From assembly GCF_008329585.1 (NCBI RefSeq), contig NZ_NPKP01000006.1, positions 335,966 through 399,965 on the forward strand: 64,000 nucleotides of DNA. Direction: 5' to 3'. Under the pieces are notes generated by a model, which was given only the letters and a program-made list of their open reading frames with translations, was not told the DNA's origin and ran no database searches. Source of the DNA: Mycolicibacterium sp. P9-22 (GTDB lineage Bacteria; Actinomycetota; Actinomycetes; Mycobacteriales; Mycobacteriaceae). The position numbers and the translations under genes are program-made. This document shows, one piece after another, positions 45,052-54,151 of this stretch. Positions within the stretch are counted from its first letter, which is position 1; each line of letters opens with the position of its first letter.

Positions 45052-46520
45052 CCGAAGTTCACCTCAACTATGTCGGTTCCTGGTCCGGCAGCGCCGAGGG
45101 CCGCACCTACCGCCGGGAGGTGCCGTCGGCGACCGCCGAACTCGTGGGTGTGTTCGCCGAATCGACACCCAGCGACATCGAGCACGCGGTCGAGCTGGCG
45201 ACCGCTGCGCAGCCGGACTGGGCAAGACGCACCGCCATCGCGCGCGCCGACGTGCTCTCCACGGCAGCAGATCTCATCAGGCAGCGTGCCGCCGAGATCG
45301 GGCGGGCGCTGTCCTGGGAGGAGGGCAAGCCACTGCGCGAGGCCGTCGCCGAAGTGCACCGCGGCGCCGCCGCCCTGGCGTACTGCGCGAACTATGCCTA
45401 CCAATCGACCGGCGTCACCTTCGCCTCCGCCACTCCAGGAGTGGTGAAGCACCAGCGACTCGCCCCGCTAGGGGTCGTCTCCATTATCACGCCCTACAAC
45501 TTTCCGGCCTTCGTGGCACTCTGCAAGACCGGTGCTGCGCTGATGGCCGGCAACACAATCCTGTGGAAGCCCTCTCCGCTGACCCCGCTGACTGGCATTC
45601 ACCTCGTCCGAGCGTTCGTCGACGCTGGACTTCCCGCGGGGGTACTCAGTTATCTCACCGGCACATCGACCGAACTCGGGCAGGGCCTGGTCACACATCC
45701 CGGCATCGACGCCGTGTCCTTCACCGGTTCGACCCAGGTGGGAAAGAAGATCGCAGCATCGGCAGTCGCCCACGACAAACGCGCCCAAGCCGAAATGGGC
45801 GGCCAGAATCCTGCCCTGGTGTTCTCCGATGCCGACTTGGACCATGCCGCGGCGTGCATCGTCGACGGCGCATTCGGAGGGACCGGACAGCGGTGCACCT
45901 CTACCGCGCGGGTGCTCGTCGAACGCGACGTCGCCGACGAATTGACGGCACAGATAGTGCAGCGAGCGCAAGAACTTCGCATCGGACGGTCGCTGGATGA
46001 GCACACCCAGATCGGACCGATGGTCTCGGAGCCGGCCAGGGCAAAGGTCGCCGCCGCTGTCGAGGTGGCACGCCACGAGGGAGCCAAGGTACTCACGGGA
46101 GGTGACACCCCATTTGGGGGCCTCTTCGAGGACGGCTACTACTACCCGCCCACCGTGCTGTCGACGGTCACCACCGACATGACCATCGCACGCGAAGAAG
46201 TGTTCGGGCCCACCTTGGCCATCATCGAAGTCGCCGACCGCGACGAAGCCATCGCGCTCGCCAACGCGACCGAGTACGGGCTCAGCGCCAGCGTGCACAC
46301 CCGAAGCCTCAAGTGGGCGGAGCGATTCGCCCACGGCGTCACAGCCGGATCGCTCAACGTGAATCTGCCCACCAGCGGAATCGAGGCGCACGTCGCGTTC
46401 GGCGGCCTCAAGGACTCCGGCAGCGGACCGCCCGAACTCGGGCCCGACGCCATGCGTTTCTTCTCCAACCAAGTCACGGTATCCACCTTCGCAGCCCCGA
46501 ATTCGGAGCAGATCCGATGA
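45048..46520 (+). CDS. NAD(P)-dependent aldehyde dehydrogenase
   Basis: A protein of 490 residues. TPYNFPAFVALCK, KPSPLTPLTG, FTGSTQVGKKIA, AEMGGQNPALVF, the catalytic Cys in GTGQRCTSTARVLV and EEVFGPTLAI. It may oxidise a semialdehyde produced by the aminotransferase. Start GTG at 45048 overlaps the FadE stop, and its stop overlaps the next gene (ATGA). Confidence 0.92.
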   Translation: MTEVHLNYVGSWSGSAEGRTYRREVPSATAELVGVFAESTPSDIEHAVELATAAQPDWARRTAIARADVLSTAADLIRQRAAEIGRALSWEEGKPLREAVAEVHRGAAALAYCANYAYQSTGVTFASATPGVVKHQRLAPLGVVSIITPYNFPAFVALCKTGAALMAGNTILWKPSPLTPLTGIHLVRAFVDAGLPAGVLSYLTGTSTELGQGLVTHPGIDAVSFTGSTQVGKKIAASAVAHDKRAQAEMGGQNPALVFSDADLDHAAACIVDGAFGGTGQRCTSTARVLVERDVADELTAQIVQRAQELRIGRSLDEHTQIGPMVSEPARAKVAAAVEVARHEGAKVLTGGDTPFGGLFEDGYYYPPTVLSTVTTDMTIAREEVFGPTLAIIEVADRDEAIALANATEYGLSASVHTRSLKWAERFAHGVTAGSLNVNLPTSGIEAHVAFGGLKDSGSGPPELGPDAMRFFSNQVTVSTFAAPNSEQIR

Positions 46521-47509
46521 CCGACAGACCGAGACTCACCACCCGATTCACCGAGCAGTTCGGTGTCGACTACCCCATCATGTGCGGCGGAATGACCGGA
46601 GTCGGCACAGCAGACCTGATCGCTGCGGTCGCTGACGCGGGCGCCCTCGCGTTTCTCACAGCGCTAACACAGCCCACCCCCGAGGAACTCGCGCTGGAGA
46701 TCAAGCGAGTCCGCGAACGCACAGACCGGCCATTCGGTGTCAACCTGACGATTCTGCCCACAGTCCAACCAATCCCGTACGACGACTACGTTGACGTCAT
46801 CATCGACTCCGGCATCAAGTACGTCGAAACAGCCGGCAGAAGTCCGGAGCCCCTGATGCCCCGGTTCCGCGACGCCGGAATCAAGGTGATCCACAAGGCG
46901 ACCTCAATTCGGCACGCCCTCAAGGCGCAACAACTCGGTGTGCACGCCGTGGCCATCGATGGGTTCGAGTGTGCGGGTCATCCCGGAGAGGACGACATCT
47001 CCGGTCTGGTGCTCATTCGGGCCGCGGCACGCACACTGTCCGTCCCGATCATCGCCAGCGGCGGGATTGCCGACGGCGCCGGTCTGGTCGCAGCGATGGC
47101 GCTCGGAGCCGACGCGGTGAACATGGGAACTCGTTTCGTGGCCACGCAGGAGTCCCCGGTGCACGAGAACGTCAAACAGCAGATCGTCGAGAACGACGAA
47201 CGCTCCACCGTTCTGGTGTTCCGGAAGTTCCGCAATACCGCCCGCGTCGTACGCAACGAGATCAGCGAGCGGATTGTCAGTATTGAGGCCGACACCGAAA
47301 GCACCTTCGCCGATATCGCAGACCTGGCCTCCGGTCAACGAGGCCGCCGCGAGGTACTGGCTAACGGTCAGATGCAGGACGGCCTGTGGTGGGCGGGCCA
47401 ATCCCAAGGTCTGATCGACGACATCCCCTCCGTTACCGAACTCATCGAATCGATGATCGAAGATGCAGTGGCGGTTATCTCAGGCCAATTGCGGGCAGCG
47501 TTGGCGTGA
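46517..47509 (+). CDS. Nitronate monooxygenase/IpdC-like FMN oxidoreductase
   Basis: A TIM-barrel FMN protein of 330 residues. The conserved His lies in GFECAGHPGEDD, and IIASGGIADGAGLVAAMALGADAVNMGTRF is the phosphate-binding end. The family includes nitronate monooxygenases and, in mycobacteria, IpdC, an oxidoreductase of steroid C/D-ring degradation. In this operon of CoA enzymes the IpdC-like reading is at least as likely as nitronate oxidation. ATG at 46517 overlaps the ALDH stop by ATGA. Confidence 0.85.
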   Translation: MTDRPRLTTRFTEQFGVDYPIMCGGMTGVGTADLIAAVADAGALAFLTALTQPTPEELALEIKRVRERTDRPFGVNLTILPTVQPIPYDDYVDVIIDSGIKYVETAGRSPEPLMPRFRDAGIKVIHKATSIRHALKAQQLGVHAVAIDGFECAGHPGEDDISGLVLIRAAARTLSVPIIASGGIADGAGLVAAMALGADAVNMGTRFVATQESPVHENVKQQIVENDERSTVLVFRKFRNTARVVRNEISERIVSIEADTESTFADIADLASGQRGRREVLANGQMQDGLWWAGQSQGLIDDIPSVTELIESMIEDAVAVISGQLRAALA

Positions 47510-47539
47510 GACCCGGATCGCCGGAGGTAGGGAACAGAT

Positions 47540-48433
47540 ATGAACGCAGACAAGACAACCGACTATGAAACGCTGTCGTGCAGTGTCGACACCGACGGTG
47601 TGGCCACGCTGACGCTGAATCGACCCGACACCCTCAATGCCTTCAACGTGACGATGGCGAGGGAACTGGAGCGGTTCTTCCGTACTGACGCTATGAGCGA
47701 CGACGTGCTCGCAGTCGTCGTCACCGGGGCAGGACGAGCGTTCTGCGCCGGAATGGACTTAGCAGTCGAGGGCAACGTGTTCGGCCTCGACGAGTCGCTG
47801 CGACCGACGCCCGAGGAGTTGAGGACGCGCTATCAGGAACCGCCGTACCAGGACGGGGTCCGCGACACGGGCGGAAAGGTGGCCCTGGCGATCCACGAGC
47901 TGCCAAAGCCCGTCATCGCCGCCATCAACGGGCCAGCCATCGGCATCGGCGCAACGATGACACTGGCCATGGATGCCCGTCTGGCAAGCCAGAACGCACG
48001 CATCGGCTTCGTGTTCGAGCGCCTCGGTATCGTGCCTGAAGCCACCTCCACGTACTTTCTGCCCCGCATTGTGGGCCTAGCCGAAGCACTCGAACTCGTC
48101 TTCACCGCTGACATCATCGCCGCCGACGACGCACTACGCATCGGCCTGCTGCGCACAGTCCACGAACCGTCCGAATTGCTCAGCGCTGCTAACGATCTAG
48201 CGCGAAAGTGGGTGAAGGGGCGCTCGCCGGTGGCCCTGGGTCTGGCCCGGCAACTGCTGAGAACGAACTGCGCCGCAACGCATCCCCTCGAAGCGCACCT
48301 GTCGGAGTCTTTGGCGATGTTCCACACATCGATTGGTGATGGAAGAGAGGGCGTCGAGGCGTTTCTTGGAAAACGCGACCCGATGTTCACGGAGAGGGCT
48401 TCGAAACTGCCCCGCATCTTCCCCGACGAGTAG
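47540..48433 (+). CDS. Enoyl-CoA hydratase/isomerase family protein
   Basis: A protein of 297 residues with crotonase landmarks AFCAGMDLAVEG, NGPAIGIGATMTLAMDARLAS and ARIGFVFERLGIVPEATSTYFLPRIVG. The C-terminal extension (ESLAMFHTSIGDGREGVEAFLGKRDP) is typical of the family. It lies 30 bp after the previous gene. It may hydrate, isomerise or hydrolyse a CoA thioester. No terminator is visible between it and pdxS. Confidence 0.9.
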   Translation: MNADKTTDYETLSCSVDTDGVATLTLNRPDTLNAFNVTMARELERFFRTDAMSDDVLAVVVTGAGRAFCAGMDLAVEGNVFGLDESLRPTPEELRTRYQEPPYQDGVRDTGGKVALAIHELPKPVIAAINGPAIGIGATMTLAMDARLASQNARIGFVFERLGIVPEATSTYFLPRIVGLAEALELVFTADIIAADDALRIGLLRTVHEPSELLSAANDLARKWVKGRSPVALGLARQLLRTNCAATHPLEAHLSESLAMFHTSIGDGREGVEAFLGKRDPMFTERASKLPRIFPDE

Positions 48434-48531
48434 TCCCGGCGATCGCGTGTGGCCGGGCTGGTGCATCGCAGTCATACGCAATCGCGAGTCCTGAGGGCCA
48501 CTCAACAGCGACCAACCGCAAAAGGAGTCAG

Positions 48532-49437
48532 ATGACCCGAGTTGAAACAACGAGCGACCGCACCGGCACCACCCGGGTGAAGCGTGGTATGGCCGAAATG
48601 CTCAAGGGTGGGGTCATCATGGATGTCGTCACCGCTGAGCAGGCTCGCATCGCTGAGGGCGCAGGTGCGGTCGCGGTCATGGCGCTCGAGCGGGTGCCCG
48701 CCGATATTCGAGCCCAGGGTGGCGTGTCGCGGATGAGCGATCCGGACATGATCTCCGGCATCATCGCCGCGGTCACCATCCCGGTGATGGCCAAGGCCCG
48801 CATCGGTCACTTCGTGGAGGCGCAGATCCTGGCCAGCCTCGGCGTGGACTACGTCGACGAGTCCGAGGTGCTTACCCCGGCCGATTATGCCAACCACATT
48901 GACAAGTGGAAGTTCACGGTTCCCTTCGTGTGTGGCGCGACCAACCTGGGCGAGGCGCTGCGTCGCATCACCGAGGGGGCGGCGATGATCCGCTCCAAGG
49001 GTGAGGCCGGCACCGGGGATGTCTCCAGCGCGACCACCCACATGCGCACCATCCTCGGCGAGATCCGCAGGCTGCGCTCCTTGTCGACCGACGAGTTGTT
49101 CGTCGCCGCAAAGGAACTGCAGGCACCGTATGACCTGGTGGTCGAGGTGGCTCGCGCCGGCAAGCTGCCCGTCACGATGTTCACCGCCGGCGGCATCGCC
49201 ACCCCGGCAGACGCCGCGATGATGATGCAGCTCGGCGCAGACGGTGTCTTCGTCGGCTCGGGCATCTTCAAGTCCGGTGACCCCGCCGCCCGTGCCGCGG
49301 CGATCGTGCAGGCCACCACCTTCTACGACGACGCCGATGTGCTGGCCAAGGTGTCGCGCGGGCTGGGTGAGGCCATGGTCGGCATCAACGTGGAGGACAT
49401 TGCGCAGCCCCACCGGCTCGCCGAACGCGGCTGGTAA
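48532..49437 (+). CDS. pdxS: Pyridoxal 5'-phosphate synthase lyase subunit (PdxS)
   Basis: A protein of 301 residues, the normal length. GVIMDVVTAEQARIAEGAGAVAVMALERVPADIR, the Schiff-base lysine in VMAKARIGH, the second lysine in MIRSKGEAGTG and GGIATPADAAMMMQLGADGVFVGSG are intact. PdxS condenses ribose-5-phosphate, glyceraldehyde-3-phosphate and ammonia into PLP, with ammonia from the glutaminase PdxT. No pdxT is adjacent, so it is not in the usual pdxS-tesB-pdxT context and may be an extra copy. It has an AAAGGAG site. It lies next to a PLP-dependent aminotransferase operon. Confidence 0.95.
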   Translation: MTRVETTSDRTGTTRVKRGMAEMLKGGVIMDVVTAEQARIAEGAGAVAVMALERVPADIRAQGGVSRMSDPDMISGIIAAVTIPVMAKARIGHFVEAQILASLGVDYVDESEVLTPADYANHIDKWKFTVPFVCGATNLGEALRRITEGAAMIRSKGEAGTGDVSSATTHMRTILGEIRRLRSLSTDELFVAAKELQAPYDLVVEVARAGKLPVTMFTAGGIATPADAAMMMQLGADGVFVGSGIFKSGDPAARAAAIVQATTFYDDADVLAKVSRGLGEAMVGINVEDIAQPHRLAERGW

Positions 49438-49473
49438 TCCGGTGATGAGCCGCGTGCGCGAAGAACGGGCGAT

Positions 49474-50090
49474 CTAGTGTCCTGCGCCAGGAATTCGATG
49501 AAGACATGAGGCAAGTCGTTCGAAGATCTCGTCGGCGGTCTTAGTCCAGTTGAAGGGGCGTGGGTTGTCGTTCCAGGCTGCAATCCAGTCTCGGATGTCT
49601 TTCTCCAGGGCCTGGATTGAGCGGTGGACGCCGCGGCGGAGCTTCTGGTCGGTGAGCAGCCCGAACCACCGCTCGACCTGGTTGAGTCACGATGAGTAGG
49701 TCGGTGTGAAACGCATGTGGAATCGGGGATGGGCCGCAAGCCATTTCGTGATTGTCGGCGATTTGTGAGTTGAATAGTTGTCGCAGATCAAATGGACGTC
49801 CAAGTCTGCGGGCACCGTGTTGTCGAGCTTGGTCAAGAATTTCTTGAACTCAATTGCGCGGTGCCGCCGATGGATGGACCCGTAGACCTCGCCGATGGCC
49901 ACGTCCAGTGCGGCGAACAAGGTGGTGATGCCATGGCACACGTAGTCAAGGGTCCGCCGTTGCGGCATCCCGGACATCATCGGCAGTACCGGCGCGCTGC
50001 GGCCCCGCGACCAGTGCGTCGCATCTTTGGGTTGACGCTCCAGAGTCGCCACGATCAGTTGCTCAACGGCCTCGTCAGCGATCAGTGCCT
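49474..50090 (-). mobile_element. IS630-family transposase remnant
   Basis: Minus-strand translation gives THWSRGRSAPVLPMMSG, RRTLDYVCHGITTLFAALD, IHRRHRAIEFKKFL, DLDVHLICDNYSTHKSP, an in-frame TGA where Trp is expected after FTPTYSS, and LNQVERWFGLLTDQKLRR through to a TAG at 49474. The segment between HWS and APVLPMM lacks the stretch that carries the first catalytic Asp (DEKSQ) in intact members. The element is therefore inactive. It begins 37 bp after the pdxS stop. Confidence 0.85.
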
Positions 50091-50106
50091 GGAACCCGAA
50101 TGAGGA

Positions 50107-50330
50107 TCAGCGCAAATGCGCCGTCCCCGCAGCACTGGGGCCGGTCGACACCGCCCGCGCGGTCGGCGATCTTGAGCCAGCGATGCAGGCGAGCCTCCGA
50201 GATGCCGAAGTCCTTCGTGATCTGGCACAGCAGCGCATCGCCCTGCGGACCACGGCGATTACAGCTGCACGGATCTCCGTGGAAACGGTCTCGGCACGAG
50301 GTCGATCTTCCAGCAAGGACGGATCATCAC
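50107..50330 (-). mobile_element. IS3-type orfA fragment
   Basis: Minus-strand frames read LEDRPRAETVSTEIRAAVIAVV and, after a frameshift, GDALLCQITKDFGISEARLHR and WLKIADRAGGVDRP, the helix-turn-helix of an IS3-family orfA. It abuts the IS630 remnant, so the region is a mosaic of dead insertion sequences. Confidence 0.65.
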
Positions 50331-50415
50331 AGGTCAGGAGTCAACCAAAACGGCTGCAGTCCCTGGAGTGACACTGTTGCAGTGCATCGGATTTAATCGG
50401 AATTGAGTGGGTCGC

Positions 50416-51270
50416 TCAACGTAAGAGGAAGCCGCCGTCGACCGGCAGCACCACCCCTGTCGTGAATCGCCCCGAATCGGAGACGAGATGTACCAGGACA
50501 CTGCTGACATCTTCGGGCTCCAGGACATCGATAGGCATCCGATTCGCGAATACGTCGAAGGCACTCGGATGCCTTTCCCCGATGGCTTCAACGATCTCGT
50601 TCTGTGACATGGCGGTTCTCACCCCGGTGGGCGCAAGGCAATTCACTCGGATGCTGTGCTCGGCAAGCGCCAGTGCATAGCTCCGCATGAGGCCAACGAG
50701 GGCATGCTTGGACGCTACGTATCCCATCTGGGCTGCGTGTACCCGAGAACCCAACGAATCCATCGGCAACTGGCCGCTCATGGACGCCACTGACCCGATC
50801 AGGGTGATCGAACCACCGTTGCCGGCCTTGATCATCGCTGGGATTGCCGCATCCAGCGTGTTCCACGCGCCCATCAAGTTCGTGGCGATGGTCGTTTCCC
50901 AGACACCGGCCCTTTCGGCGTCCGACACTGCACCGTCGGCCGCACTGATCGCCCATACTCCGGCGCTCGCGCACACGATGTCCAGCCGACCAAACTCAGC
51001 GATGGTGTGATCCACGACAGAGCGAAGGAAGCCAAAGTCCCGGACATCGCCGACGTGCGCGACAAAGCGCTGCCCGGCCCGGGAAACCAGGCGTTCGGTC
51101 TCACGCAGGTCCTCATGCGTCGCACCCGGGATGGACACGTGATCAGGTTGGGTGCAGATATCTACGCCGACAACGTCGGCCCCCTCGGCTGCCAACCTTG
51201 ACGCGTGAGCCCTTCCCTGGCCTCGTGCTACACCCGTGATCAATGCGACTTTCCCCTTGATCAAAGTCAT
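50416..51270 (-). CDS. Mycofactocin-type short-chain dehydrogenase
   Basis: A protein of 284 residues. KVALITGVARGQGRAHASRLAAEGADVVGVDIC is the hallmark of mycofactocin-coupled SDRs, which keep a tightly bound nicotinamide and use mycofactocin as external acceptor. The NNAG motif is replaced by CASAGVW, as usual in the group, and YVASKHALVGL holds the catalytic Tyr-Lys. ATG at 51270 is chosen over upstream in-frame codons because the family begins a few residues before GKVALITG. It is on the same strand as, and downstream of, the TetR gene. Confidence 0.9.
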   Translation of the reverse strand: MTLIKGKVALITGVARGQGRAHASRLAAEGADVVGVDICTQPDHVSIPGATHEDLRETERLVSRAGQRFVAHVGDVRDFGFLRSVVDHTIAEFGRLDIVCASAGVWAISAADGAVSDAERAGVWETTIATNLMGAWNTLDAAIPAMIKAGNGGSITLIGSVASMSGQLPMDSLGSRVHAAQMGYVASKHALVGLMRSYALALAEHSIRVNCLAPTGVRTAMSQNEIVEAIGERHPSAFDVFANRMPIDVLEPEDVSSVLVHLVSDSGRFTTGVVLPVDGGFLLR

Positions 51271-51689
51271 CGGTCCTTTCACTCTGGAGACTCTCGGCCT
51301 GGCGCCGGGCCGCCTCGTTGGTTGGTGATACTGCTCCACCAGAGACGCAGCGACTGTCCCGTGTTGCAACACAAACATCGAGGAGCCTGCCGCGGCCTAC
51401 AGCAGCTGCCTGCAATAGGCCCGTCGGACTGTGGCAATCGATCGGATCGTCACCGCCAGCGCTTATGAGTCCGGCAGGCCAGTACTCAACGGGGTTCTCT
51501 TCGAGCAAAAAGTGCATGGCGATGATCGATGCGATCAGGATCCCGATCTGCGTGCACGCCCGTGCGTGATTGAGCGTCCGAATACAAATACATGCTCAGC
51601 GGCGACAGGTAGTCACCGCAGACTGGCTCTTTGTTCCCAGGCGCACCCCGCCGGGACAAGTAGTGCCATTCTGCAGCCAGAAGCTGCGC
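51271..51689. other. Gene-free stretch between SDR and TetR genes
   Basis: No convincing coding frame, RNA or repeat was found here. The sequence is of lower coding quality than its neighbours and presumably contains the SDR promoter. Confidence 0.4.
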
Positions 51690-52343
51690 TCATTCGAATG
51701 CGGCGAGATAACCGTGCAAGACGGACCCAATCTCGGCCTTGACGTTCTGGTCGCCGTCAACATCATCGCGGAAAGCGTACTGGGACAGCCGCTCCATGAT
51801 CTCGACGGCGATCATGCACTGGCCGATCGTGAGCCTTTCGAATTTGGGGGCGTACTTGGCGAATTCGTGGAGCAGGATCTCGGCGAGTTCCTCACCCCAC
51901 AGCCGATCGAGTGTCCGGATGTTCGAGGTCAGATGCTGCCCCACCCAGAGTTCACGGACCAACGGGATGTGAAACTGGCTCCAATATTGTTCGATCAAGG
52001 TGTCGATGACACCGGTCCACTTCCGGCTTCGGCGCGCCGCCAGCATCGCGAGAATCTCTTCGCGGGACTCCTGCATGCACTGTAGCGCCAGTTCGTCGAG
52101 GACTCGGTTCGGCGTCTCGAAGAATGAGTAGAACGATCCCCGGCTGATGCCCGACCTCTCCAGCAGCAAGGCCGGTGAGCCGATCAGGGCTTCGGTGCCG
52201 TATTCGACAACCAGGTCAGCCGCGACGTCGAGCACATTGCGGATCGCTGCGCGCGACCGCTCCTGCAGCGGCTCTTTACGCAGCCCACCGGGGAGTCGGG
52301 TCCTGAAATCTCCCCTCACCGTCCGACGACGAGCCACTGCCAC
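51690..52343 (-). CDS. TetR-family transcriptional regulator
   Basis: A protein of about 217 residues. The N-terminal helix-turn-helix is ALLLERSGISRGSFYSFFETPNRVLDELA, preceded by the usual first helix (AAIRNVLDVAADLVVEYG). The C-terminal ligand domain is all-helical. The frame opens at 52370, but an AAGGAGG site places the start at GTG 52343 or GTG 52337. It is divergent from the PhyH gene at 52631, suggesting local control of it, and sits upstream of the SDR. Confidence 0.9.
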   Translation of the reverse strand: MAVARRRTVRGDFRTRLPGGLRKEPLQERSRAAIRNVLDVAADLVVEYGTEALIGSPALLLERSGISRGSFYSFFETPNRVLDELALQCMQESREEILAMLAARRSRKWTGVIDTLIEQYWSQFHIPLVRELWVGQHLTSNIRTLDRLWGEELAEILLHEFAKYAPKFERLTIGQCMIAVEIMERLSQYAFRDDVDGDQNVKAEIGSVLHGYLAAFE

Positions 52344-52504
52344 ACTGCCTCCTTCACGAGTCACCAGCATAAGTGAGGCTGACCGTCAATCGTGGTCCCG
52401 CCAGCGATATGTCACTCCAGCTCGCGTCGGTGTGCCAAATGACCCGACCGAAACCACCGCGGCTTTGCGGCAGGCCTCCTTCACAATCCAGTCGTTTACC
52501 TGTT

Positions 52505-52560
52505 TGTCATGTCGCTTAACTGTTGTGACACCGTCCGATGAAACACTCAAGTCGCGACTT
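52505..52560. promoter_or_regulatory. Palindromes between tetR and the PhyH gene
   Basis: AAGTCGCGACTT (52549-52560) is a perfect 12-bp palindrome, and TGTCA (52505-52509) and TGACA (52526-52530) form an inverted repeat. Both are in the 290-bp divergent gap and are good TetR operator candidates. Confidence 0.45.
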
Positions 52561-52630
52561 ACGTCGCATTTGTGCTCAGTCGGCCACAGTGCGGCGGCCA
52601 GAGCTTCCACCGTCAGGAAAGTGCACCGAA

Positions 52631-53524
52631 ATGAAAGAGCTGAATCACGTCCCTGCGACAACTCCTGTTGAAGAGATAGTCGAGCACCTACGGCGCGACA
52701 ACTACGTCATCATCGACGACCTAGTGTCCGCCGAGGTAATGGACGCCGTCGATACCGAACTTGCGCCCGTCATCGACGAAACGCCCATCGGCTTCAACGC
52801 AATTCTGGGCAAACGCACGCGCCGCACGGGCGCACTGGTCGCGTACTCGCCGACCACGCGCGACAAGATCATTCAGAACTCCACCGTGCTCGGCGCTGCC
52901 AAGCAGTTCCTCGGCCACGCCAGCGCAATGCAGCTGATGCTCACCCAGGTCATCTCCATCGAGCCCGGCGAGTCTGCGCAAGGCTTGCACCGCGATCAGA
53001 TCGCTTGGGATTTCTTCCCGTTCCCCGATGACTATCACGTGCAGTGCAATACGCTGTGGGCTCTGTCGGACTACACGGCCGAAATGGGAGCCACCCGAAT
53101 CGTCCCCGATAGCCACCTACCCGGTTCCAAGGACCAAAGCGAATACAAGGACGATGACTGCCTCCAGGCTGAGATGACCCGTGGCTCGGTGCTGCTTTAC
53201 AGCGGCAAGATCGTCCACAGTGGCGGCGCGAACCAGACCGAGGACAAAGTGCGCCGCGCAATCAACATCAACTACGCGGTTGGCTGGGTGCGTCAGGAAG
53301 AGAACCAGTATCTTTCGGTGCCCATCGAGGTGGCCCGCACGCTCGACGATGATCTACTGCGGCTGATGGGCTATCAGGAAGGCGCCTTCGCAATGGGCTA
53401 CTTCCGCCATTTCGAAGATCCGCTGCGTGCGGTCCGCGAGGACGTCGCGTACGGCTTCGACATGGACCGGCTCAAGGGCACGGCCAGTACCGGGTTTGCC
53501 GACTTCATGGCCAACAGCCAGTAG
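52631..53524 (+). CDS. Phytanoyl-CoA dioxygenase (PhyH)-family protein
   Basis: A protein of 297 residues. Iron ligands His120-x-Asp122 (GLHRDQIAWD) and His196 (IVHSGGAN), with a 2-oxoglutarate-binding Arg near 208-209 (VRRAININYAVG). It is a paralogue of the enzyme at 34157, sharing ATRIVPDSH-type and VRQEENQYLS segments. It is divergent from TetR and followed by a strong terminator, so it is probably a single-gene unit. ATG at 52631 is used; upstream in-frame codons lie in the divergent regulatory gap. Confidence 0.9.
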   Translation: MKELNHVPATTPVEEIVEHLRRDNYVIIDDLVSAEVMDAVDTELAPVIDETPIGFNAILGKRTRRTGALVAYSPTTRDKIIQNSTVLGAAKQFLGHASAMQLMLTQVISIEPGESAQGLHRDQIAWDFFPFPDDYHVQCNTLWALSDYTAEMGATRIVPDSHLPGSKDQSEYKDDDCLQAEMTRGSVLLYSGKIVHSGGANQTEDKVRRAININYAVGWVRQEENQYLSVPIEVARTLDDDLLRLMGYQEGAFAMGYFRHFEDPLRAVREDVAYGFDMDRLKGTASTGFADFMANSQ

Positions 53525-53549
53525 CAACCATCCTTGCATCATCTCAGTC

Positions 53550-53583
53550 CGGCGTCGCCGACCATTTACGGTCGGCGACGCCG
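53550..53583 (+). terminator. 14-bp GC-rich hairpin after the PhyH gene
   Basis: Arms 53550-53563 and 53570-53583 are exact complements (CGGCGTCGCCGACC) with a 6-nt loop, 25 bp after the stop codon. No T-run follows, which is usual in mycobacteria. Confidence 0.75.
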
Positions 53584-54113
53584 AGGCGTGCACACTACCT
53601 TCAACGGCGCGAACACCATCAGGGTGTCGAATAACCGCTGACGAGATTCTTCACCTCTGCCGTTGCGGTGCTGATGGTTTCGTGAGGTATTGCCGCGCTG
53701 GAAATTTCGGCTATACCGTCGGCACCCTGTTCGAACGGTACAAAACACCCGCGGATCAGAAATGACCTGCTCGCAGAGTGGCCCTTCGAATGTCGGCACC
53801 TTCGCGAGAGGCAAACTGGGAGTCCATTCTCATGGCCTGTCCAGACTTCGTTCCGTACCGTGCTGTCGGGCATCAGAAGCTCACCCGTTCCCGGACGGCC
53901 GACAGGCAGGCTTTCGCGCTTTGAATGATCACGGGCCTGGGCCTGGATTGTGTCCGTCGCGTAACGAACTCGTTGAGAACCAGACTCACTTTTCCGCACC
54001 ATCTCGCCAGGATCCAATCGCGTCCGGCACAGCAGCACTGGCGCAGGACATGTACGGTGCCGGCCCGTACGTGGGCACCAGCATCCGCGAAGGCAGAGGT
54101 CGAGCCCCGCGAC
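53584..54113. other. Gene-free stretch
   Basis: Open frames exist on both strands, but none shows a recognisable family or start site. The stretch lies between two terminators. Confidence 0.4.
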
Positions 54114-54144
54114 GGGCTGCGCCACGTTGGCAGAGGCGCAGCCC
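54114..54144 (-). terminator. 10-bp hairpin downstream of the Gfo/Idh gene
   Basis: GGGCTGCGCC at 54114-54123 and GGCGCAGCCC at 54135-54144 are exact complements with an 11-nt loop, 7 bp past the stop of the minus-strand gene at 54152. Confidence 0.6.
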
Positions 54145-54151
54145 GACAGCG

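Noticed and set aside
49682..49690. In-frame TGA in the IS630 transposase as possible selenocysteine or recoding
   Set aside because: The position is Trp in the family and the gene also lacks a catalytic segment, so a plain nonsense mutation in a dead element is simpler.
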